DNA of 27,459 nt from Candidatus Fibrimonadales bacterium (GTDB taxonomy: Bacteria; Fibrobacterota; Fibrobacteria; Fibrobacterales; Fibrobacteraceae). The notes under the pieces were generated by a model. The model did no database searches and was not told the origin of the DNA. It was given only the letters and a program-made list of their open reading frames with translations. A program made the position numbers and the translations under genes. Location of the stretch: positions 1 through 27,459 of the forward strand of contig WQSA01000005.1 in the NCBI GenBank assembly GCA_009788135.1, given 5' to 3'. Positions within the stretch are counted from its first letter, which is position 1; every line of letters begins with the position of its first letter. Positions 21,447 through 27,459 of the stretch are shown here, in pieces.

Positions 21447-22416
21447 AATCGCACCTCACAAGACGTTCTCCCACAGTACGCATATGCTGATCTTTTTCCT
21501 TGCATTCCGGCCTTGCGCTTGGACAACGTTCCGCAAAACGGCAACCTTTTATGCTTTTGGCAAGGCTTGGAGGCGCACCTTCTATGGTAGTAGGTTTTCT
21601 ATTTTTTTGCCCAGCATCCGCGCTTAGCATGGCTCCCATCAATGCCTTTGTATAAGGATGCCTAGGATCGTGTACAACCTGAGTAGCAGTGCCATATTCC
21701 ACAAATTCTCCCGCATACATAATCGCTATATTGTGCGCGACATGACGAAGCAGAGGAAGTTCGTGCGTAATGAATATCATTGTCGAAAAAATATTTTTCT
21801 CAAGCAAATCGAATATCATTTTGATAACAACTTTTTGCGTGGTTACATCTAGAGCTGAAGTTGGCTCGTCTGCAATAACAACCTTTGGATTGAGCAGAGT
21901 TGAAATTCCTATAACGCTGCGCTGCCTTTCGCCAGCAGTCAACTGAATTGGATATGAATTCAAAATATGCTCGGTTTCCATTCCGAACAAATCAAAGCGC
22001 TCTTTCAAGCGCGCATAAATCTCAGGCTTGCTCAATTTATGAGCTTCGCTGTGAGCAGCTATAACATCGGCGGCAATATCCTTTATTTTGCGAGTCGGAT
22101 TAAGAGCATTGAATGCTCCCTGCGGAATCATGGAAACTTTTTGCGAAAGAATGTTTCTGCGAACATCCTGCGGAGTTCTGTTCATAAGAGATTCGCCATT
22201 CACCATAACTTCGCCACCGGTAGGGTAAAGAGGGGGAATGAACAAACCCATCAAACCATTTACCAGAGTGGATTTTCCGCAACCAGATTCACCTGCTATA
22301 CCTAAAATTTCACCCTGCTTCATTGTAAAAGAAACATCGGTAACCGCATGTATCTTTTGCCCAAAACGAGTTAGATAATGCAAACTTAAATCTTTAACTT
22401 CCAATATATGTGACAT
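21436..22416 (-). CDS. oppD: Opp/Dpp-type ABC importer ATPase, first subunit (OppD/DppD-like)
   Basis: The 326-residue ATPase has Walker A GESGCGKST (42-50), Q-loop MIPQGAFNALNP (96-107), Walker B VVIADEP (179-185) and THELPL. The ABC signature reads LTAGERQR (159-166) instead of LSGGxRQR, a variation that keeps the central Gly. The C-terminal segment GCRFAERCPSARPEC and RCDYAE holds four cysteines of the kind that bind an iron-sulphur cluster in characterised DppD. It lies 7 nt downstream of oppC and overlaps oppF. Confidence 0.92.
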   Translation of the reverse strand: MSHILEVKDLSLHYLTRFGQKIHAVTDVSFTMKQGEILGIAGESGCGKSTLVNGLMGLFIPPLYPTGGEVMVNGESLMNRTPQDVRRNILSQKVSMIPQGAFNALNPTRKIKDIAADVIAAHSEAHKLSKPEIYARLKERFDLFGMETEHILNSYPIQLTAGERQRSVIGISTLLNPKVVIADEPTSALDVTTQKVVIKMIFDLLEKNIFSTMIFITHELPLLRHVAHNIAIMYAGEFVEYGTATQVVHDPRHPYTKALMGAMLSADAGQKNRKPTTIEGAPPSLAKSIKGCRFAERCPSARPECKEKDQHMRTVGERLVRCDYAE

Positions 22417-22423
22417 TAACCGC

Positions 22424-23260
22424 CTACTTCCTCAAACGAGGGTTAAATACGCCTTCCATAGAATTATTAAGCAAATAAAGAGCAAACACTATAACTGTAA
22501 TCACAATAGCCGCAGGGAAAATACCCCACCAGTATCCGTAAGTTATGGCAGATTGATTTTTAGCCGTATTGAGTATAACTCCAAGAGATGTGGAGCCTTC
22601 GCCAATGGGCCCAAGGCCAATCATGCTAATTGCGCTCTCAGACAATATGCCGCTTGCCACTTGCATAATGAACACCATAAATACATAAGAAGCGAGGTAA
22701 GGCAAAATGTGCTTGAATATAATCTGCAAGTTGGATGCGCCGTTTATGCGAGCGAGAGATATATGGTCGCGCCCTCTCAAGCTTGTGGCTTGAGCGCGCA
22801 CGGAACGAGCCGTCCATGGCCAAGTTGTGAAACCTATGAGCACGGCTATCAAAGTCAAAGAACGACCCTCAGGCCAAGAAGCGCTCACCAAAACCAAAAC
22901 AACAAATGAAGGGATAACTATAAACAGATTTGTAAACATGTTTAAAATATCGTCAACAATGCCGCCTTTGAATCCTGCGAAAAGCCCAACAAGAGTTCCG
23001 ATTGTAGTAGCGATTATGCCAGCCATAAAACCTACATAAAGGCTATTCTGCAAACCTCTCAAAAGCAGGGCAACGTAATCTTCGCCCAAGTTATCCGTTC
23101 CAAGCCAGTAGGCTGCGCTCGGAGCCTCATAAGGCCCGCCTTCTGGAACAGCCGTATATAAAGATGGTCCGAGCAATCCTAAAAGTATGGTTGTCAAAAA
23201 CAAGAAGCTGCCTATAACAAACATCGGTTCTTTGATTAAATTTTTTAAAAGTTTTAACAT
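22424..23260 (-). CDS. oppC: Opp/Dpp-type ABC importer permease (OppC/DppC-like)
   Basis: The 278-residue inner-membrane permease has an N-terminal segment LIKEPMFVIGSFLFLTTILLG and about five further helices. After the first helix comes the family motif YWLGTDNLGEDYVALLLRGLQNSLYVG, where classical DppC has HWLGTDDQGRD. The cytoplasmic coupling region RGRDHISLARINGASNLQIIFKHILP contacts the ATPases. A strong GGGAGG lies 4 nt before ATG 23260. It is the third gene of the operon and pairs with OppB to form the channel. Confidence 0.92.
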   Translation of the reverse strand: MLKLLKNLIKEPMFVIGSFLFLTTILLGLLGPSLYTAVPEGGPYEAPSAAYWLGTDNLGEDYVALLLRGLQNSLYVGFMAGIIATTIGTLVGLFAGFKGGIVDDILNMFTNLFIVIPSFVVLVLVSASWPEGRSLTLIAVLIGFTTWPWTARSVRAQATSLRGRDHISLARINGASNLQIIFKHILPYLASYVFMVFIMQVASGILSESAISMIGLGPIGEGSTSLGVILNTAKNQSAITYGYWWGIFPAAIVITVIVFALYLLNNSMEGVFNPRLRK

Positions 23261-23270
23261 TCTGCCTCCC

Positions 23271-24335
23271 TTATTTTGCGTCCATGGCTAAACTTTGCTT
23301 TACTCTTGGATCTAATAGCGCAATCAAAATATCAACTGTAAAATTCGCAAGCAAAACGCAAGTTGTAATTAACAAAGTCACGCCCTGTATAACAGGATAA
23401 TCGTTGTTTTGTATTGCAGTAAGCATAGCCATGCCAAGGCCAGGATAAGAGAATATCATTTCCGTAATCAACGCGCCGCCAACCATTTGCCCGATGGACA
23501 AAGCCAAGCCGGTAAGCTGCGGAAGCATTGCGTTGCGGAACAGATAAGCGAGCACTCTGGTTTCTTTTAAGCCAAGCCACTTCGCATACTTAATATAATC
23601 CGTTCCAAGCTCGTAAATTCCCATAGAACGCATGCCAATCGCCTGACCGCCCGCAAGAATAAGGAATATCGAAAGGAATGGCAAAACATAATGATATGCC
23701 ACGGAAGACAAAAATTCAAAAGAGAAATTTGGCGTAAGCTCAAGCGAATAAGCTCCAACCGCAGGGAAAACCTCCCACACTATTCCAAAGAAATAAACGA
23801 GCACCATTCCAAACACAAAGAAAGGAACGGAACTCATCAAAAGAGCCATTGGGAAAAGCGCTTTGTCGAAAATACCGCGCTTGTAAGCAGCAAGAGCTCC
23901 TAAACTGTTTCCGAAAATCCACCCGAACAAAATCGCCGGGAATTGCAATGCTATGGTCCATGGCAATGCTTGCATAATTATGTCAGATACTGGTTTTTGA
24001 TTTCTGAACGAAGTTCCCAAATCACCCTGAAACACCTGCCCTACATAATTCAAGAGCTGAGAAAGTTTAGATGCCTTAACCGCATTTCCTTTTTCATCTC
24101 TAACTATATCGCCTTGCTTGTCCACTATAATCAACCCGAAATCCTTGCGCAGATTCTCTTCTGTTTGCTTGCGAATTTCAGGGCTGGAAAACGATGATTG
24201 CGCCATCATTATGTCCACAGGGTCCGAACCCAGGCGGGGCAAAAAGAAGTTGAGCGAAAGAGCAACTAAAAAGGTAAGAAAATACCATATTGCTCTTAGC
24301 AAAACATAACGGGTGGTAGGATATTTCTTAAGCAT
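23271..24335 (-). CDS. oppB: Opp/Dpp-type ABC importer permease (OppB/DppB-like)
   Basis: The 354-residue permease starts with the N-terminal helix AIWYFLTFLVALSLNFFLPRLGSDP typical of OppB. A soluble loop follows (residues about 45-95). The transmembrane part starts with YVGQVFQGDLGTSFRNQKPVSDIIMQALPWTI and carries the coupling motif ELGTDYIKYAKWLGLKETRVLAYLFRNAMLPQLTGLALSIG. It is slightly longer than E. coli DppB because of the loop. Only 3 nt separate it from the stop of the binding-protein gene, with no independent ribosome binding site, so translation is probably coupled. Confidence 0.92.
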   Translation of the reverse strand: MLKKYPTTRYVLLRAIWYFLTFLVALSLNFFLPRLGSDPVDIMMAQSSFSSPEIRKQTEENLRKDFGLIIVDKQGDIVRDEKGNAVKASKLSQLLNYVGQVFQGDLGTSFRNQKPVSDIIMQALPWTIALQFPAILFGWIFGNSLGALAAYKRGIFDKALFPMALLMSSVPFFVFGMVLVYFFGIVWEVFPAVGAYSLELTPNFSFEFLSSVAYHYVLPFLSIFLILAGGQAIGMRSMGIYELGTDYIKYAKWLGLKETRVLAYLFRNAMLPQLTGLALSIGQMVGGALITEMIFSYPGLGMAMLTAIQNNDYPVIQGVTLLITTCVLLANFTVDILIALLDPRVKQSLAMDAK

Positions 24336-24338
24336 AAA

Positions 24339-26153
24339 TTATTTAACTGGCGCGAGTCTCCAAAGAGTGTTTATGCCGCTTCCAACCCAGGGAAGCTGCG
24401 GCGGAGCAAACGGATTTTTTTCCGTTGGCCAGCCAGTCCAAACTTTTGTGCTGAACTGATAATATTCCTCGGGCAAATGGCAAACCGGTATAACAGGCTG
24501 ATCGTTGAGGAATATGTTGTTAAGCTCGGCATAAGCAGCTTTCAGAGCATCTTCATCTGTCAGCAGAGGTATCGCATCCAAAAGATCGTCAACTCTTTTG
24601 TTGTAACCTGCCGCATTGGGATTATTGTAACGGCCTTCGTTTTCGTTCATGAAGTTTCCGTCTCCAACAGGGCGCCAGTTGCGAGAAGACATAACGGCAT
24701 TAAATCTATTCCACGGAAGCGATGCGGTAACTGCTACCGGAGGCTTCCTCATAATTATGTCAAATTCGCCAGTAGGCAAAGCAGGCCAGTATTGGCTACC
24801 ATCTACAAAACCTTCGCGAACATCTATACCTATCGAGCGAAGCTGCTTAACAGCCAAATTCACTATGGCTTCCCAGTCTGACCATCCAGCAGGAGCCTTA
24901 ATCAACAGAGTTGGCAATGTATCGCCCTTAGGCCCAATAGAATGCTTCAAATTTCCTTTGTCATCGAAAACTGCTTTATAGCCAGATTTCTCAAGCAATT
25001 TTTTTGCGAATTCTTTATCGCCAAGCGGAACGCTATGCTTGTCAACTTCTTCTGCATTGTAATATTTTTTCTCCAGACCCTCAGACATGATTAAACCTGG
25101 TTTCATCTCTGGCGTGTAGCTGGAAACCGCAAGACGGCTTATAGCGGCATAATCTAAAGCGGCAGCCATTGCGCGGCGGAAGTTTCTATCGTTTAACGGA
25201 GCCTTTGTATTGTTCAAATACAAGAAATGCATTGAGCCTGGAACAAAATAGGGAGGAGCATCATACCAAGTGCTCACGCCATCTTTCTTTTTTTCGTTTA
25301 TGCGCGGAATATAGTTCATGGAAGCATCCAACGCGCCTTTCTGCAGGTTTATAGCGAAATGATCGTTGTTTTTATATATGGGATGAATTATGAATTTCGG
25401 ATTCGGAAGAGCTCCGTCGTGCAGAACCTTGTTGCCCCAGTAATTATCGCGGCGAACAAGAACTATGCGCTCATTGTTGTATTGAGTCAAAATGTATGGA
25501 CCTGAAACCACAGGGTCTTTATCGCATTTGATTTTTTTCACAGCGTCAAAATCATTGTTGCTGTCTGAGAGATACTTTTCAAACACATGCGCTGGAACTA
25601 TGCGAATAGCTTGCAGCTGATCCAAAATGGCAAGCGGATTGTTGCGAGCCGCCTTGTTAACAATAAACGACATTCTCTCTTTGCCGTCAACAGTATCCAC
25701 CTTTATCTCGCTTACGAATTCGCCAACATAATTGGTAGGAGCCTGGGGGAATCTCTTGCCTAGCTCGTAAATGAACTTGACGTCCGTAGATGTAACAGAC
25801 ACGCCATCGCTCCACTTGGCTTCCGGCTGAATATCCACAACAACCTTCTCGGTATCATAAGATATAAGAATGCCGAGTATAGGCTCTGTAGCGCCAGTCA
25901 ATGAGTTGTAAGCTGTCAAAGGTTCATACATTAAATTAAATCTATCGTTTGCAGGCCAAGCCACCAGCCAAGGCTCTACCAGAGGGTTGAATGTGTTTGG
26001 TTCTCCCCATTGAGAACCCGACAGGTAAAGGGTTTCGCTACGTGGATAGCTGGATGTTTTGGACTCACCACTGGCCTTTTCTTCTTTGCAAGACGCTAAG
26101 AATACTAAAGATAGCGCAAGCGCGCCACACGCAATTCGCTTTGAAAAATTCAT
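24339..26153 (-). CDS. Extracellular solute-binding lipoprotein, family 5 (peptide/oligosaccharide)
   Basis: The 604-residue lipoprotein has signal peptide MNFSKRIACGALALSLVFLASC (Cys22) and a charged linker. It belongs to the SBP_bac_5 family, captures the substrate and delivers it to OppBC. Motifs include EPNTFNPL, the MYEPLTAYNS start of the binding domain, AKWSDGVSVTSTDVKFIYE, the family signature region RNFRRAMAAALDYAAI and YNKRVDDLLDAI near the C-terminus. The opening YLSGSQWGEPNTFNPL and WPANDRFNLMYEPL reminds me of Thermotogales oligosaccharide-binding members, so a cello- or manno-oligosaccharide ligand is possible; peptides are equally possible. It is the first gene of the operon. 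Confidence 0.9.
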   Translation of the reverse strand: MNFSKRIACGALALSLVFLASCKEEKASGESKTSSYPRSETLYLSGSQWGEPNTFNPLVEPWLVAWPANDRFNLMYEPLTAYNSLTGATEPILGILISYDTEKVVVDIQPEAKWSDGVSVTSTDVKFIYELGKRFPQAPTNYVGEFVSEIKVDTVDGKERMSFIVNKAARNNPLAILDQLQAIRIVPAHVFEKYLSDSNNDFDAVKKIKCDKDPVVSGPYILTQYNNERIVLVRRDNYWGNKVLHDGALPNPKFIIHPIYKNNDHFAINLQKGALDASMNYIPRINEKKKDGVSTWYDAPPYFVPGSMHFLYLNNTKAPLNDRNFRRAMAAALDYAAISRLAVSSYTPEMKPGLIMSEGLEKKYYNAEEVDKHSVPLGDKEFAKKLLEKSGYKAVFDDKGNLKHSIGPKGDTLPTLLIKAPAGWSDWEAIVNLAVKQLRSIGIDVREGFVDGSQYWPALPTGEFDIIMRKPPVAVTASLPWNRFNAVMSSRNWRPVGDGNFMNENEGRYNNPNAAGYNKRVDDLLDAIPLLTDEDALKAAYAELNNIFLNDQPVIPVCHLPEEYYQFSTKVWTGWPTEKNPFAPPQLPWVGSGINTLWRLAPVK

Positions 26154-26184
26154 CTAAAAACCTCGCTGTGTTATTCTAGATGGA

Positions 26185-26190
26185 AATATA
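26185..26190 (-). promoter_or_regulatory. -10 box of the ABC importer operon
   Basis: TATATT on the minus strand (26190-26185) lies 31 nt before ATG 26153, with GAGG upstream of the ATG. No strong -35 is visible. The remaining gap to 26228 is A/T-rich and shows no hairpin terminator for the HD-GYP gene. Confidence 0.4.
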
Positions 26191-26227
26191 CAAATTTTTT
26201 CCGAGAAACGAACAAAAAAACTGTAAA

Positions 26228-27184
26228 TTAGAGTAAAAAATCCTTGCAACTGTCAAAAGCTTCCAGCACTTTAGGGTCAAACTGAGTGCCTTCGCCGCCA
26301 AAAACTATCTCAAGAGCGTCTTCTCTGGGCATTCCCTTGCGATAAACTCTATCGGAAACCAATGCATCATATACATCTACAACAGCCATAAGCCTTGCCC
26401 AAAAAGGAATCTCTTCGCCTTTTATGCCATTCGGATACCCTCTGCCGTCAAAATGTTCATGGTGACACAAAGCTATATCGTAGGCATAAGGCAAATAAGC
26501 ATGGCTTTCAAACTTTTTTTGCATTTTTTTTATCAATTCCGCGCCTTTCTCAGCGTGTTTTTTCATTTCTTCGCGTTCTTTATCATTTAGCGGGCCTGGT
26601 TTCAGCAAAATTGAATCTGGAACCCCTATTTTTCCAATGTCATGCAATGGCGCAGCACGCACGATAAAATTCAACTGGTCTCTTGTGATAGTACCCTTGT
26701 TGACAAATTCATCTCCTAAAGTGCCTATAAACATCTGCGTTCTCATTATATGGCCACCGGTATTCAAATCTCTGCTTTCCACAGTCTGAGCCATTGTCAG
26801 AGCCATATCCTCTTGCAGGTTCACCATTTCTCGCCTTATTTGCCGCGTCCAAACAACAAACCAAGACTTCTCAACAACCTTTCTTAAACGCAAATGAAGC
26901 AGTTCGCTATCAAAAGAAAGCGAGAAATATTCCTCGACACCCAACTTTCTGGCTTTAATCTCCATTTGAAAATCGCCAGGTTCGCCAAAGAACACAATAG
27001 GCGGCCATCCTTTTTTGACTATTTCCTTTACAACATCTATTTCATCCGTTGCAACTACCGTTATATTATAAAAATTGACATTAACCCCTGGTTTTGAATG
27101 AACAAAATTATATGAATCAGAAAGATTCATTTCAAAATGCTTCCATCTATCAGGTTCCTTGGATATCAATAGAATTCTTTCCAT
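26228..27184 (-). CDS. HD-GYP domain phosphodiesterase with a degenerate receiver-like N-terminus
   Basis: HD-GYP proteins hydrolyse cyclic di-GMP. In this 318-residue protein the domain is intact: ESRDLNTGGHIMRT (137-149), metal ligands His181-Asp182 in HDIGKIGVPD, His241-His242 and GRGYPNG with the GYP triad at 249-251, and VVDVYDAL. Residues 1-105 look like a receiver fold, starting MERILLISKEPDRW, but the usual acceptor Asp after strand 3 is absent (ITVVATDEID) and the conserved Lys is replaced (VFFGEPGD), so it is probably a pseudo-receiver. A GGAGGA lies 28 nt before the ATG, too far for normal initiation, and in-frame TGA blocks a longer start. It lies between tRNA-Arg and the importer operon. 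Confidence 0.92.
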   Translation of the reverse strand: MERILLISKEPDRWKHFEMNLSDSYNFVHSKPGVNVNFYNITVVATDEIDVVKEIVKKGWPPIVFFGEPGDFQMEIKARKLGVEEYFSLSFDSELLHLRLRKVVEKSWFVVWTRQIRREMVNLQEDMALTMAQTVESRDLNTGGHIMRTQMFIGTLGDEFVNKGTITRDQLNFIVRAAPLHDIGKIGVPDSILLKPGPLNDKEREEMKKHAEKGAELIKKMQKKFESHAYLPYAYDIALCHHEHFDGRGYPNGIKGEEIPFWARLMAVVDVYDALVSDRVYRKGMPREDALEIVFGGEGTQFDPKVLEAFDSCKDFLL

Positions 27185-27270
27185 ATCTCAAACTTTTGCC
27201 AGTCCTCCAAAACTGTAAGTACTAAATATACATTATTTAAAAAGAAAAAAGCGAAAAAAAATATTAAAAA

Positions 27271-27345
27271 TGCAGACGGCAGGACTCGAACCTGCAATCT
27301 TCTGGTTCGTAGCCAGATGCCTTAATCCAATTTGGCCACGCCTGC
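27271..27345 (-). tRNA. tRNA-Arg (ACG anticodon)
   Basis: The minus strand folds as a tRNA with acceptor GCAGGCG/CGTCTGC plus discriminator A. The D arm is GGCC...GGCA-like, the anticodon stem TCTGG/CCAGA with loop CTACGAA (anticodon ACG, read as ICG after deamination), and the T arm GCAGG-TTCGAGT-CCTGC. CCA is not encoded. It lies 13 nt after the 5S rRNA 3' end on the same strand, so it is probably a distal member of the rRNA operon. Confidence 0.95.
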
Positions 27346-27358
27346 AATAGGAAAAAAG

Positions 27359-27459
<101 letters not shown>

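Overview
The window looks like a compact, moderately AT-rich chromosome segment of a Gram-negative-type bacterium with an outer membrane. It has several lipoprotein signal peptides, an outer-membrane barrel protein and a DegQ-type envelope protease. Serine-rich stretches after lipoprotein cysteines, a meso-diaminopimelate dehydrogenase, a Bacteroidota-like 'PPSGGP' Ig-fold lipoprotein and SpoVG outside the Firmicutes suggest the Fibrobacterota/Bacteroidota neighbourhood, perhaps a Fibrobacter relative. This placement is inference, not proof. No phage, insertion sequence or CRISPR array is visible.

Layout. 1-246: 5' end of a minus-strand lipoprotein gene interrupted by an 18-copy pentanucleotide repeat and currently out of frame. 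437-2274: a UbiA-type prenyltransferase, a small membrane protein, then rsmE and tRNA-Ser on the minus strand. 2371-5268: a DegQ/HtrA protease converging on a CapA-family protein across a structured intergenic region. 5298-9812: xthA, an outer-membrane protein, a DUF1015 protein and ruvB. 9802-14656: a minus-strand run rsmI, Ig-fold lipoprotein, nuoM, ddh. 14806-18447: a plus-strand run of two unknown small genes, spoVG, a TraB-family protein, lysC and a small ORF. 18425-20628: a polyprenyl glycosylphosphotransferase and a DHH phosphoesterase. 20664-26153: a complete Opp/Dpp-type ABC importer. 26228-27459: an HD-GYP protein, tRNA-Arg and the 3' part of a 5S rRNA gene, so an rRNA operon lies beyond the right edge.

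Themes. lysC and ddh both serve diaminopimelate/lysine supply. Envelope functions dominate: lipoproteins, barrel, protease, importer and a glycan-initiating transferase. Many genes carry a TATATT -10 box only 6-11 nt before the start codon, which predicts leaderless or nearly leaderless mRNAs.

The two most unusual signals are repeat-based. One is the CACAG tract, which should switch a surface lipoprotein on and off by slippage. The other is a pair of ~90-96-bp heptamer inverted-repeat elements with identical arms and different spacers; each supplies the Shine-Dalgarno and ATG of an exported protein.
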